A DNA stretch of 64,000 nucleotides from Pseudomonas graminis (GCF_013201545.1 NZ_CP053746.1:3486501-3550500); one strand, 5' to 3'. Counted from the first letter of the stretch, positions 28,579 through 38,916 are shown. Made by a program: numbers and translations. Notes: generated by a model not told the origin, from the letters alone.

Positions 28579-29583
28579 TCATACCTTCAGAATCAGCTTG
28601 CCGCTGTTTTCGCCCTTGAACAGCATCTGCAGGGTTTCGGGGAAAGTTTCCAGGCCGTCGACGATGTGCTCTTTGCTCTTCAGCTTGCCCTGGGCCAGCC
28701 AGCCGGCCATTTCCATCCCGGCCTTGGCGAAGTGTTCCGCATGGTCCATGACCACGAAACCTTCCATGCGCGCGCGGTTGACCAGCAGTGACAGGTAGTT
28801 GGCCGGGCCTTTGACGGCTTCCTTGTTGTTGTACTGGCTGATGGCGCCGCAGATCACCACCCGCGCCTTCAACGCCAGGCGGGTCAGGACCGCATCGAGG
28901 ATGTCGCCGCCGACGTTATCGAAATACACGTCCACGCCTTTCGGGCATTCGCGTTTCAGCGCCGCGTGGATGTCTTCGTTCTTGTAATCAATGGCGCCGT
29001 CAAAGCCGAATTCATCGATCAGGGTCTGGCACTTTTCCTTGCCGCCAGCAATGCCGATGACCCGGCAGCCTTTGATTTTGGCGATCTGCCCGGCAATGCT
29101 GCCCACCGCACCGGCCGCGCCGGAAATCACCACGGTGTCCCCGGCCTTGGGCTGGCCGACTTCCAGCAGAGCGAAGTACGCCGACATGCCGGTCATGCCC
29201 AATGCGGCCAAGTACACCGGCAGCGGCACGAGGTTGGGATCGACTTTGTTGAAGCCCTTGGGCTCGCCGACGAAATAATCCTGCACGCCGAGCACGCCCT
29301 GCACGTAATCGCCCACCGCGAATTTCGGGTGTTGCGACTCGATCACCTTGCCCGCCCCCAGCGCGCGCATCACCGCGCCCAGCTCGACCGGCGCGATGTA
29401 GGACTTGCCTTCATTCATCCAGCCGCGCATGGCCGGGTCCAGGGACAGGTATTCGCTTTTCACCATGATCTGTCCCGGGGCGAGCTCCGCAACGGGCACG
29501 GTCTGGAAGGTGAAATCTTCACGGCTGGCAGCACCGACCGGGCGGCGCGCGAGGAGGAATTGGCGGTTGTTCAAGGCGGTCAT
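28579..29583 (-). CDS. NADP-dependent oxidoreductase, zinc-independent MDR (CurA-like)
   Basis: A 334-residue medium-chain dehydrogenase/reductase of the leukotriene B4 12-hydroxydehydrogenase or CurA type, which reduces alpha,beta-unsaturated ketones with NADPH. Evidence: the N terminus NNRQFLLARRPVG, SLDPAMRGWMNE in the substrate domain, and the nucleotide motif VISGAAGAVGSIAGQIAK with YFDNVGG after it. No zinc-binding cysteines are present. The ATG at 29583 is chosen because the 82 codons upstream are not conserved-looking and overlap the divergent SDR promoter. A detoxifying role is the usual inference. Confidence 0.88.
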   Translation of the reverse strand: MTALNNRQFLLARRPVGAASREDFTFQTVPVAELAPGQIMVKSEYLSLDPAMRGWMNEGKSYIAPVELGAVMRALGAGKVIESQHPKFAVGDYVQGVLGVQDYFVGEPKGFNKVDPNLVPLPVYLAALGMTGMSAYFALLEVGQPKAGDTVVISGAAGAVGSIAGQIAKIKGCRVIGIAGGKEKCQTLIDEFGFDGAIDYKNEDIHAALKRECPKGVDVYFDNVGGDILDAVLTRLALKARVVICGAISQYNNKEAVKGPANYLSLLVNRARMEGFVVMDHAEHFAKAGMEMAGWLAQGKLKSKEHIVDGLETFPETLQMLFKGENSGKLILKV

Positions 29584-29850
29584 GGCAGGCTCTCGGTTGG
29601 AGTGGCTGAAAGGTTTTAGGGATCGCAGCAGTGATAGACCGTAACGTTCCGGACGGCAAGGATTGCCGCTGTACGGAATGCTCGTCGATCCATGCTTATG
29701 ATGGCGTTCTCCGCTGATCATCATCGCCACCAATGGCCCGGCAACCGGCCTTTTGATAGTGCTGACGTTGATTGTGTCGTGACCGCTAAGCTGCGGCCCA
29801 TCGCCGGCCTGTGCCGAGCCTTCCATCAATCAGTACAAAAGGACGAAACC

Positions 29851-30612
<762 letters not shown>

Positions 30613-30697
30613 TCGGCCAGACCGTTTCAGCGAAAAGCAGACCGGCACTTCCGGCGAGGTATTCAGCTAAGCTCCACGGGCTGTCCACCCTCAGGGA

Positions 30698-32176
30698 ATG
30701 TCGATGGATCATTTGTGGTTCGCCTATCCGTTGATCAGCGCTGCCGTGCTGCTGGTCATCGACCTCACGCTCTGGCAGTGGCTGCACCCGCGCTGGCGCC
30801 GGCGCAAGCTGGTGTGCCGGCTGGTGCTGTTTGTGCTGTTCAGCATGGCGCTGCTTGATGGCGGGCTAAGTCCGCTGTATCCGGTGCCCGCCGACTGGTC
30901 CGTTCCGCGACATGTGCTGGCGACCATTCTGACCATCGCCTGGTGGCTCTACGGCGCGCGAACCCTGACCGTGCTCGCCGTGGTGGTCATGGAGCCGCGC
31001 ATCGGCGGCAAGGGCCATCTGCTGCAAGACGTCATGGGCGCGATCATCTTCCTTGTTGCAACCGTGGCGGCGGCCGCTTACGTGCTCGACATGCCGGTCA
31101 AAGGGCTGCTGGCGACCTCAGGCGCCGTGGCGATCATCCTGGGGCTCGCCGTACAAAGCACCCTGGGCGATGTGTTCTCCGGCATCGTCCTCAATGCGAC
31201 CAAGCCGTTTCGGGTGGACGACTGGATTCGCGTCGACGACATCGAAGGCAAAGTCATCGAAATCGACTGGCGCTCCACCCACCTGCTGACCTCCGAGGGC
31301 AGCATGGCGGTGATCCCCAACGCCATGGCCGCCAAGACCCGCATCGTCAACTTCAGCCGGCCGGACCATTTCCATTCGGTCACCCTGTCCATCGAACTGT
31401 CGACCCGCCTGCGACCCAGCCTGGTGCTGGACTCCCTGGAGAAAGCGCTGCTCGGCTGCCGCGAATTACTGGCCCAGCCCGCGCCATCGGCAGTGGTGGT
31501 CAAGTCCGGCCTGCGCATCGCCGAATACCAGGTCACCGGCTACGTGAAATCCCGGGACCGAAGTTCAGCGGTGCGCAACCAGTTGTTCGACCTGATTCAC
31601 CGACAACTGGCGTCCACCGAAACCCGCCAGGACCAGCAACGCCCTGCCACGCGGCAGTCTGCCGTACTGAATACCGTGAATGCGCTGCGCATGCTCAGCG
31701 ACGCCGACCGCGCGCAACTGGAACAGCACATGCGCCTGGGCGCTTATCCGGCGAAAGACATCGTGCTGGCCGAGGGCGTGGTGCCTGATGCGCTGTTTAT
31801 CATCGAGTCAGGCGTCGTTTCAGTGTCGCTGCAAAGGCCGGACGGCTGGCTTGAAGTAGGGCGCATGGGGCCGGGGGAGTTGCTGGGTGAGAGTGGGTTT
31901 GTTGATGGAGCACCGACGCTTGGGCGCTTTTGTGCGTACACCGACTGCATGATTTACCGGATCGACAAGGCCGATCTGGAGCCGTGGTTGGCGGAGCATC
32001 CGGAATTGGTTGGGGCGCTGGCAGGGTTGGCTAAGTTTCGTGCGAAGGCGAGGGCGGCGATGCTGGAGGCCAAGCCGGTGGTGGCGGATGCCAATGGGTT
32101 TCTGGGTTGGTTGCGCAAGAATGTGAGGCGGTTTGAGGTGACGCGGGGCCCGGGATCTGATGACAAGAAGCGCTGA
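30698..32176 (+). CDS. MscS-family channel with cyclic-nucleotide-binding-like domain
   Basis: A 492-residue inner-membrane protein. About four membrane helices occupy residues 1-155, and the pore helix region shows GLLATSGAVAIILGLAVQST, the Ala/Gly-rich MscS TM3. The MscS beta domain follows with PFRVDDWIRVDDIEGKV. Residues about 335-460 form a Crp-like cyclic-nucleotide-binding fold (AYPAKDIVLAEGVVPDALF, then MGPGELLGESG). Such channels may be gated by a ligand rather than by tension alone (family knowledge; ligand not known here). The Arg of the phosphate-binding cassette is not obvious, so nucleotide binding is uncertain. Confidence 0.85.
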   Translation: MSMDHLWFAYPLISAAVLLVIDLTLWQWLHPRWRRRKLVCRLVLFVLFSMALLDGGLSPLYPVPADWSVPRHVLATILTIAWWLYGARTLTVLAVVVMEPRIGGKGHLLQDVMGAIIFLVATVAAAAYVLDMPVKGLLATSGAVAIILGLAVQSTLGDVFSGIVLNATKPFRVDDWIRVDDIEGKVIEIDWRSTHLLTSEGSMAVIPNAMAAKTRIVNFSRPDHFHSVTLSIELSTRLRPSLVLDSLEKALLGCRELLAQPAPSAVVVKSGLRIAEYQVTGYVKSRDRSSAVRNQLFDLIHRQLASTETRQDQQRPATRQSAVLNTVNALRMLSDADRAQLEQHMRLGAYPAKDIVLAEGVVPDALFIIESGVVSVSLQRPDGWLEVGRMGPGELLGESGFVDGAPTLGRFCAYTDCMIYRIDKADLEPWLAEHPELVGALAGLAKFRAKARAAMLEAKPVVADANGFLGWLRKNVRRFEVTRGPGSDDKKR

Positions 32177-32330
32177 AAAAGAGAGCGGGTTATCGAGAGG
32201 TAAAACTCTCCCAGGCAACCGACACCCCGAGGCGTACCTTAGACGCTGCTGAACGCTTGACCTGAGCTATGCCTTGGGCGCTTGGGTCTGTCCGCTGGCT
32301 GACCTGAATTCGACTCGTCTAAAGACACTT

Positions 32331-32367
32331 GCTCCCAAGGGAATGATCATGCCTATTCCTTGGGAGC
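32331..32367 (-). terminator. Stem-loop after the TonB receptor gene
   Basis: GCTCCCAAGGGAAT and ATTCCTTGGGAGC form a 13-pair stem with one bulge, starting 7 bases beyond the receptor stop on the minus strand. There is no clear T run, so it may be an mRNA-stabilising or weak termination structure. Confidence 0.5.
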
Positions 32368-32373
32368 TCTGAT

Positions 32374-34572
32374 TTAGAAGTCTATGGTGCCTGAGAGTTT
32401 GACCAGACGCGGGTCGCCCTGGCTGAGATAGCCGCCGTTGGCTGAGGCCCAGTAGTTCTTGTCGGTGATGTTCTCCACATTGACGCGCAACGTCAGGTCC
32501 TTTTGATCGACCTTGAAGGTGTAGCGCGCGCCGGCATCGAACCGATTCCAGGTGGGAAGGCTCAGGTTATTGGCCTGGTCCGCATACTGGCCTCCAGTAC
32601 GAAGCATACGGGCGCTAAGGGCAGCTCCCTCCAGGCCAGGAACGTCCCAGTCGACGCTCGCATTTAGCTGGAAGGTGGGCACCCCGATGGCATGGTTGCC
32701 ATCAGCGAGCCCGCCCGCAGTCTTCTTCAGCTCCGAGGTCATGCGCGTGCCGCCTGCCATCAGGCGCAGGCCTTCGATGGGCTCACCAAACACGCTCAGC
32801 TCAACCCCTTTGTTCACCTGCTCGCCGTCGCGAATGTAGAGGCGCTGGGTAGCATCGACGTAGCCATCGCTGGGCTTCTCGATTCGGAACACACCAAGAT
32901 TTGCGCCGAACGATTGCATGTCCAGCTTGATACCCGCTTCCAGTTGCTTGGTGCGGCCAGGCGGGAAAGCCTCCCCAAGGTTGGTGACGGTACCGGATGC
33001 GACCGGCCCTTTGGCCAAGCCTTCAATGCGGTTTGCATACAGGGAAACGGTGTCAGTCGGTTTATAGACGATGCCGTACACCGGCGTGGTGATGGATTCG
33101 TCGTAAAGTGAAGTACGGCTGCCGTCATTGGCCGCGTTAGCCGCTCCGTTGGAAGTGGTGCCGTCGTATGAGTAGTTCTCTACGCGCAGCTGCTGACGGC
33201 GTACGCCATAGGTCAGCAGCAAACTGTCGTCGAACAAGCCAACTGTGTCGGAAACGGCCAGGCTTCGGTTGCGGGTTTTGCCGGTGACACCCGGATCGCC
33301 CATATCGCCGCCAGTGCTGGAGACCGCCGTTGGCTTGGGCAGACTAGGTGTGGTGTAGATATTGGTATTCCCGGTGACCGGGCGGTAGAAGGTGTAGGCG
33401 TTCTCTTGCTGGGTCCAGATGGTAGAGGCGCCAATCGCGATCTGATGACTCACCGGCCCGGTTTGAACATGACCGTTAAGCCCCGCTGCAAAGCTGGTGT
33501 TGTCCTCATTGTGCGGGATCTCAGAGCCGCCGACAGTTGCAACTCCGTTATTACCTACGAGGGTTGGCGTGCCGTATACGCCCGTTTCACGCGTATGCTT
33601 GGCGCCCCCTGCAAGGTAGGCAGTCCAGTTTTCATTCAGGTCCCAGTCGCCACGCATCATGCCGAACGTGTCTTCGGTTTCGGCATTAGTCCAATCCTGG
33701 CCGTAGTTGTGGCTGGCGTCAGGGGCGGTCGGGATTTTTGTCGCATTACCCAATTGCACGGTGTTGCGTAAACCGTTGATGCGCTGTTTCTGGTAGCCAA
33801 AGTCGGTAGAGACGCGAAAGGTGTCACCCCGATAATCGAGTCCCGCGACGAACAACTTGGTGCGCTGGTTTTCGTCATCAATCGCAGTGTCGCCTTCGCG
33901 TTGGCTAAGGTTGACTCGCGCTCCGAATCGGTTGCCCTCGCCGAAGCGTTGGCCAAGGTCCAGATGCTCACCAACGCGGCCGTCAGAACTGATGTCTTGG
34001 GTGTAACGGCGAGTCGGCACGTCTTCAGCACGGTTGGGCTGCAAATTCACGCTGCCACCCAAGCCCGTACCGGTGGGGCTCACGCCGTTGATAAACGCGT
34101 TGGGACCTTTGAATACTTCCACCCGCTCAATGGCGTCCGTGGAGAGAATTTGCCGAGGAAGGACCCCGTACAAACCGCCGTACGAGATATCGTCGCCTGC
34201 CAACGGCAAACCGCGGATCACGAATATCTGCGACTGGTTACCGAAGCCGTAAGACTGGCGCACCGACGGGTCGTTGAGGAGTACGTCTCCCACATCTTCA
34301 GCCTGCTGATCCTCGATAAGCTGGGAGGTATAGCTGGTCATGGTGAAAGGGACGTTCATGTTGTCCTGATTACCCAGAACACCCATCTGCCCGCCACGAG
34401 CGACCTGACCACCTGCGTAGACCTCAGGCAGCGTGTTGGAATTAGCCTTGACGGCATCCGCGTTTATGTCAGTAGCGCCGAGCTCAAGCGCCGAATCGGC
34501 AGCATTGGCGATGAAGCTCGCAGAGCAGCAAAGCGCAAGCAGGGTGGGGCGAAACGGATGCGAAAGGAACAT
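32374..34572 (-). CDS. TonB-dependent siderophore receptor
   Basis: A 732-residue outer-membrane receptor. It has a signal peptide (about 1-24, ending IANA), a plug domain starting around NVPFTMTSYTSQLIEDQQAE with the family stretch IERVEVFKGPNAFING, and a long beta-barrel ending LVKLSGTIDF with the terminal aromatic residue. It imports a ferric siderophore using TonB energy. There is no N-terminal signalling (STN) domain, so it is not of the FpvA-type regulated class. No siderophore synthesis genes are nearby, so it may take up a foreign siderophore. A weak Fur-box-like sequence lies upstream. Confidence 0.92.
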   Translation of the reverse strand: MFLSHPFRPTLLALCCSASFIANAADSALELGATDINADAVKANSNTLPEVYAGGQVARGGQMGVLGNQDNMNVPFTMTSYTSQLIEDQQAEDVGDVLLNDPSVRQSYGFGNQSQIFVIRGLPLAGDDISYGGLYGVLPRQILSTDAIERVEVFKGPNAFINGVSPTGTGLGGSVNLQPNRAEDVPTRRYTQDISSDGRVGEHLDLGQRFGEGNRFGARVNLSQREGDTAIDDENQRTKLFVAGLDYRGDTFRVSTDFGYQKQRINGLRNTVQLGNATKIPTAPDASHNYGQDWTNAETEDTFGMMRGDWDLNENWTAYLAGGAKHTRETGVYGTPTLVGNNGVATVGGSEIPHNEDNTSFAAGLNGHVQTGPVSHQIAIGASTIWTQQENAYTFYRPVTGNTNIYTTPSLPKPTAVSSTGGDMGDPGVTGKTRNRSLAVSDTVGLFDDSLLLTYGVRRQQLRVENYSYDGTTSNGAANAANDGSRTSLYDESITTPVYGIVYKPTDTVSLYANRIEGLAKGPVASGTVTNLGEAFPPGRTKQLEAGIKLDMQSFGANLGVFRIEKPSDGYVDATQRLYIRDGEQVNKGVELSVFGEPIEGLRLMAGGTRMTSELKKTAGGLADGNHAIGVPTFQLNASVDWDVPGLEGAALSARMLRTGGQYADQANNLSLPTWNRFDAGARYTFKVDQKDLTLRVNVENITDKNYWASANGGYLSQGDPRLVKLSGTIDF

Positions 34573-34640
34573 TACGGGCTACCCAGCAAAGTGATCAGAA
34601 CGGGTTGACGCCTCCCTGGCAATGCGAAGTATTCGCAGGT

Positions 34641-34659
34641 GAGAATGATATCAGAGTGC
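34641..34659 (-). promoter_or_regulatory. Weak Fur-box-like sequence
   Basis: GAGAATGATATCAGAGTGC, 69 bases upstream of the receptor start, shares only about half its bases with the 19-base Fur consensus, mainly the GA-AATGATA part. Iron control is expected for such a receptor, but the match is poor. Confidence 0.3.
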
Positions 34660-34832
34660 TTTTAAGTTTGTTGCCACTGACGACACATTTTTCACATCGT
34701 GTGAAACGCCTGACGATGTCGAATGCAAAGCGCTGCCATCAGCAGAGCCGCCTGTCCTTCCTGTTTTCACACTCCCGTGGAAAACTACGCGCGCTTTGCA
34801 CTCATTTCTTGTCTGTTTTGATGGAGCCACGG

Positions 34833-35225
34833 ATGGAAATCATGAACAACCAGCAAGAAAACGCCCTCGAACAAGCACTCAGGCTGGCGGCGGATGAGCC
34901 GGCCCATCGACCTGAGTTTTTCAACACGCTGCTGAACTCAGTTGTCTATGTGCTTGGCACTGCCGGGACTGGCAAAGGTCATGTAACGCTCGAGGCGGGC
35001 AGCAACATCAGCATCGCGAATTGGCAGAAGGCTGACGGCTCACCTGTCATCCCGTTTTTTTCTTCGTTGAACGTATTGCAAGGGTCCATAGACAGCGAAG
35101 AATCCTACGTAGAAATCCCGGCCAGATCGCTGTTTGAAATCACACTGGGCGCGCCTCTTTTCCTTAACCCGGCTTTACCGTTGCGCGCGCTGTATGGAAA
35201 CGGGAGCGGGGGAATGGAGCCATGA
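34833..35225 (+). pseudogene. SseB-domain protein, apparently truncated
   Basis: A 130-residue product beginning MEIMNNQQENALEQALRLAA, with GGAG seven bases before the ATG at 34833. The sequence matches the SseB N-terminal domain (LYRLAADEPAHRPEFFNTLL-like start, VPFFSS-like IPFFSSLNVLQGSI, and IPARSLFEITLGAPLFLNPA). SseB proteins normally continue with a glycine/Lys-Glu-Phe segment and a C-terminal domain. Here the frame turns to RALYGNGSGGMEP and stops right where that would begin. No SseB C-terminal part follows in other frames. It may be a shortened but functional protein, or a remnant at the edge of inserted DNA. Confidence 0.65.
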
Positions 35226-35334
35226 CAGCGGGTCGGTAGTTAGGATGGCCAGATGCCTACCCCGAAGTGGGCGAGCACAGTCCCTTCATAGTATGGTTGC
35301 GGCCATCAACCATCGCAGAATATGGATATTACCC

Positions 35335-35973
35335 ATGCGTTTACTCATGCCGCTGGCCGTAAGCCTGACCCTTATCGGCTGCGCCAGTACTAAGACCGAT
35401 GTCCGCAACGAAGCACAAATCAGCCAATATGACCCGTCTAACACTGCTCGCGTGCGCCTGATCACGGGCGACACCACCCATGCGGGCTTCATCAGCGGCC
35501 AGACCTGCGAGGCGTTTTACAACGATTCCCTGCTCACCAAAACGCCTGAAGAAGCAGGTTGGCAAACGGCGCATGTCGACTCGGCCGGACTCTACCCTTT
35601 TCGGGCGACAGACAGCCAAAACAGCGTGGTTGGCATGCCTGCAAGTAAGGCGAGCAAAGCCATCAATCAGTCATCCAAGGTGTTTGACGAGCATGTCATC
35701 CCGGCTGGAAAACCCTTTATTGCAGGATTCGGCATGGGCGGCTCGCAGATGTCATGCTTTCCCGCACCTGTCACGTTCATTCCCGAACCCGGCAAAGACT
35801 ATGAAATGGAACTTCAAATAATGAAAGTCAGCACGTGGAAAGCAGGCTGCGTGATTGCCGTTCGACAACTATCCACTCAGGCCGACACTACCGTCGAAAC
35901 CCCGTTAAGACCGCAAGTATGTGCAAAGACACCGTCGGGCTGGTATACGGCCAACGCAGCACCTTCGCCGTAA
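35335..35973 (+). CDS. Putative lipoprotein, unknown function
   Basis: A 212-residue product starting MRLLMPLAVSLTLIGCAS, a classic lipoprotein signal with lipobox LIGC, so it should be anchored to the membrane by its Cys18. The mature part is a mixed alpha/beta domain with several cysteines (C in SGQTCEAFY, MSCFPAPV, KAGCVIAV, PQVCAK), which could form two disulfides. The ATG at 35335 is chosen because it opens the signal peptide; the longer frame overlaps the SseB gene. Its neighbours give no clue. Such lipoproteins are found across Pseudomonas (from memory) without assigned role. Confidence 0.75.
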   Translation: MRLLMPLAVSLTLIGCASTKTDVRNEAQISQYDPSNTARVRLITGDTTHAGFISGQTCEAFYNDSLLTKTPEEAGWQTAHVDSAGLYPFRATDSQNSVVGMPASKASKAINQSSKVFDEHVIPAGKPFIAGFGMGGSQMSCFPAPVTFIPEPGKDYEMELQIMKVSTWKAGCVIAVRQLSTQADTTVETPLRPQVCAKTPSGWYTANAAPSP

Positions 35974-36124
35974 CAGTTAAGCGAATAGTCATCACTCAAG
36001 GTCCGCTGCAGCTTAAGTGGCGCAGGCTGCCATCAGCCACTCCTGACCATAAGCAGCCAATCGAACGCTTATAGGCACGGCACTTGCGCAAGATCGCGTG
36101 GTACGCCGGACATAAGGAAATGAC

Positions 36125-36529
36125 ATGAAGGAATGGCGAACCTGCGGCATTCACGTACAGCATCTGCAAGCCGTTTCTGATGGCGTCATAAATCATGGTC
36201 AGAACTTGTCCCGTGAGCAGGGCGGTGTCGCGAACCCTATCGCTTGTACGGTGTTGGATGATGAAATCTTAATAGGTGGCGTTACCGGCCGCACCGAGTT
36301 CGACCGTCTTTTTATCAATACCTGTGGGTGGATGCAGCTTGGCGAGGGCGGAAAATCGGCACTGAGCTTTTGCACCGACTTGAGGCCCTGGCTCGAGCGC
36401 GTGGCTGACGGGATGCAGTTATTGAGACCCTCGATGATGGCGTGGCTGACTGGTATAAACGTTGCGGTTACCAAGTCGTTGCACATCTTCCGGGATACTG
36501 CGGGCCGTGGAGTCGTCACACACTTTTAA
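36125..36529 (+). other. Unresolved stretch with overlapping short frames
   Basis: The 860 bases from 35973 to 36834 hold no gene I recognise. A plus-strand frame of 134 codons at 36125-36529 starts with ATG behind AAGGAA, a good ribosome site (MKEWRTCGIHVQHLQAV). The minus strand has two open pieces over the same DNA (about 36519-36199 and 36196-35996), in different frames, that read as if one gene had been broken. Neither strand gives a recognisable motif and codon use is not decisive. It could be a small unknown gene or decayed DNA in the island. 36530-36834 shows nothing else. Confidence 0.3.
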
Positions 36530-36833
36530 AAACACTGGATCGGGGGAGTGATGCTTGAGGGGGCTGGAGAAGTCAGCTGACCCAGATCAGGACGTTTACG
36601 CTCAACGCCCCGGAGCGCAAAGGCTGCACTGGTGCGCAGGTGAGTGTGCTCCAACACCTGGCAAAGGTAGACGCGCGTTCGTCATCGATCCTTATCTGAC
36701 TCAGGCAACTGTGGATTAAACCCGATGACTGCAGTCGTTCATCCACGGCGAAATCACATGCGAAGTCCCGGCCGCATTATCCTCGTCTCCGACGACGGCG
36801 GCCGGCGATTTCACACCTTATCGTCCCACCCCC

Positions 36834-38561
36834 TCAAACCGGGCTTTGCGGCGGAGTGTGGTAGACGGATCCGTTATCCGACGTCGCAGTGTGGAAGCTG
36901 GCGTCGTCATCCGAGGAATCATCCACCGGCACCGGGGTTTGAACCTGAAGGGGGGCAGGTGCCGCCGAAGACCTCGACCCTGGCCGCGCTGCTTCGCTGG
37001 AGGGGCCGCCGCTGATCGTGGGCTGCGCCTGCTCACCCTTGAGGCTAGCCCGAAGACTGCCTGCTGGAGACTTGGTAGAGGAGGGCGCCGGGTTCTCGGC
37101 ATTCGTGATCCGGTTGCCGGTGAGGCTGGTTCGTGGAAGAGAATTCGAGTCAGACGCCGCCCGCTGGGATCGTTGACTGGACGGTCTACTGGTGCGGGTT
37201 GCCTCGTCGGCGGGAGTCTCGCCGGCAGCGTCGGTCGGATCTTCATGCACGGATTGAGCGGTCTCGGTAGCGCCCGTCGTGGGTTCCGCCGCTGTCTTGC
37301 GTCGCGATTTGAAGTCGTCAACCAGCTTGTCCCCGACTGCCACACCTGCAGCGTTGCTGCCGAACACGACCGAGCCGCCCACTGTATTGACGGCGTGTTT
37401 TGCAAATGAACTCAGCGCGGGGTGCTGCGCGCTCAAGGCATTGACCGCAGCGCCTTTACCGGCTTCCAGTGCGGTGAAGCCAGCGGTCAGCGTGCTGACA
37501 TTAGCGGCGCCGGAAGGGGTGAAGGTGGCTTTGGCGGTTCTCGATACCGCTCCGAGCGGATCGGTTACCAAGGTGCGGCCGGCGTCGGCCAGACGTCCCA
37601 CTCCATTGGCGAGCGGCGTACGAATGGTTTTCGCGTCCCGCAGTGCCTTCAACGTGTCGATCCATTCTGTTTCCTGACTCAGATCCTCTTTGGCCTCGGC
37701 ATCTCTCCGTCCCAGCAGCAGCGCAGGGCCACTGGTGCCTTGTTCGGTGCGCCGACTGTTGGCGAGGTACCCGGTGCCGGTCCCGGCAGCGAGTCCACCC
37801 GCAATGGCAATGGCTGTGTCCACAATGGGCTCGGCCTTCGGATTGATCGCCGCCACCACTGGGCTGACAACCGTCCTTAGTGCGTTTCGCATCGTGAACG
37901 TCTGCGCCTCCTTGGCGTTCTGGATGGCCAGGTTCGCGGTGGTATCGATAGTCTCCAGCGCGGCATTCAACGAATCATGCAGTTTGTCCGCAGGCGCATG
38001 CAGGTAGTACGCGTCTTCTCGAAGTTTTTTAATGGAAGCGCCGCCGACCTGATCCATCGCTGACGCCGCCGCGAGTGAAATCGTCCCCAGGGCTGCCGCT
38101 TTTGCTACCGGGTTCTGTATGTTTGCCCCAATCCCCGTGATCACGGGAATGGCCGCCTGGAGCGACGACGCCACCGCGAACGGCACCCCGCCCGCCGTCC
38201 CCGACACCATTGAAGCGTTGCGGTCCATTTTCTGGGCTTTTTCCATCAACGTTCCAAGCTCCTGGAACGAGATGTTCTCCTCCATCAGCTTGTTGACTCG
38301 GCTCTCTACGATTCGATCGATCTCCCCCCGGTGCCCCGATTCAGGATCCAGGCGATCTTTGTAGGGCTGGAACTGACTGCTCACATAGGTAGTGAGCAAA
38401 TGCTTCATGCTTTGGGCCTGGTTCAGCGCCGCTGCGCTGACCTCAGCGGATTGAGGATGACCCTGCTCGACGGAAGCTTGGCCGGTGGCAGCCGTTGAAT
38501 TTGACCGTTGCTGAAGTTCGATGGAGGAAGAAACGGGGGGTTGCTGGCCAGACACGCGCAT
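36834..38561 (-). CDS. Candidate type III secreted effector under an hrp box
   Basis: A 575-residue protein with a perfect HrpL promoter 70 bases upstream. The ATG at 38561 (MRVSGQQPPVSSSIELQQ) is chosen over an in-frame ATG at 38612, which lies too close to the hrp box, and has AGAGGA about ten bases before it. The N terminus obeys the Hrp-secretion pattern: 9 Ser in the first 50 residues, aliphatic residue 3, no acidic residue in the first 12. Hydrophobic Gly/Ala-rich segments lie at about 118-170 and 250-275 and again near 350-400. The last 140 residues are Ser/Pro/Thr-rich and probably unstructured. No known catalytic motif is seen and I do not recognise the family; a membrane-acting effector or translocator-like protein is possible. 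Confidence 0.8.
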   Translation of the reverse strand: MRVSGQQPPVSSSIELQQRSNSTAATGQASVEQGHPQSAEVSAAALNQAQSMKHLLTTYVSSQFQPYKDRLDPESGHRGEIDRIVESRVNKLMEENISFQELGTLMEKAQKMDRNASMVSGTAGGVPFAVASSLQAAIPVITGIGANIQNPVAKAAALGTISLAAASAMDQVGGASIKKLREDAYYLHAPADKLHDSLNAALETIDTTANLAIQNAKEAQTFTMRNALRTVVSPVVAAINPKAEPIVDTAIAIAGGLAAGTGTGYLANSRRTEQGTSGPALLLGRRDAEAKEDLSQETEWIDTLKALRDAKTIRTPLANGVGRLADAGRTLVTDPLGAVSRTAKATFTPSGAANVSTLTAGFTALEAGKGAAVNALSAQHPALSSFAKHAVNTVGGSVVFGSNAAGVAVGDKLVDDFKSRRKTAAEPTTGATETAQSVHEDPTDAAGETPADEATRTSRPSSQRSQRAASDSNSLPRTSLTGNRITNAENPAPSSTKSPAGSLRASLKGEQAQPTISGGPSSEAARPGSRSSAAPAPLQVQTPVPVDDSSDDDASFHTATSDNGSVYHTPPQSPV

Positions 38562-38630
38562 AGGGAGGTCCTCTCTGGTTATAGGGATGCAGTACGACAT
38601 CGCTGCTATCAAGGATGGTTTTCCAGAGGG

Positions 38631-38659
38631 TGTGTGGCTGAATGCGGTGTTCCGGTTCC
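38631..38659 (-). promoter_or_regulatory. hrp box (HrpL sigma factor promoter)
   Basis: On the minus strand: GGAACC, 16 bases, then CCACACA. This is an exact match to the GGAACC-N16-CCACnnA consensus of HrpL promoters in plant-pathogenic Pseudomonas. It lies 70 bases before the effector start. It is the only such match I found in the window. Confidence 0.9.
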
Positions 38660-38916
38660 TGTTGGAACGGCGGTATTTGACGTTTGTGTTTCAGAGTGAT
38701 GACGTTTTGCTTTCGATGAAAGGGCCCATGAACAGAGCCCGGTCCAGCGTCACTCCCACGCAGATGCAGTTACGGGAGGACTTCCTATAAAGGAACCGGA
38801 GATGACAAGAGTGTGGTTCAGGGCCTTTTTGCACATGAGAGACGAAGGTAAGGAAAAAGATTTATTTTCTTGGAATAAATATGCACCCTTATCGTCCTAA
38901 TTTTGCCAATCCTGCA

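Noticed and set aside
38521..38790. Plus-strand frame over the hrp box
   Set aside because: It overlaps the effector start and promoter and has no family match; probably not a gene.
38794..38822. Second GGAACC near the hrp box
   Set aside because: On the plus strand GGAACC is followed after 15 bases by GTGG, not CCACnnA, so it is not an hrp box.
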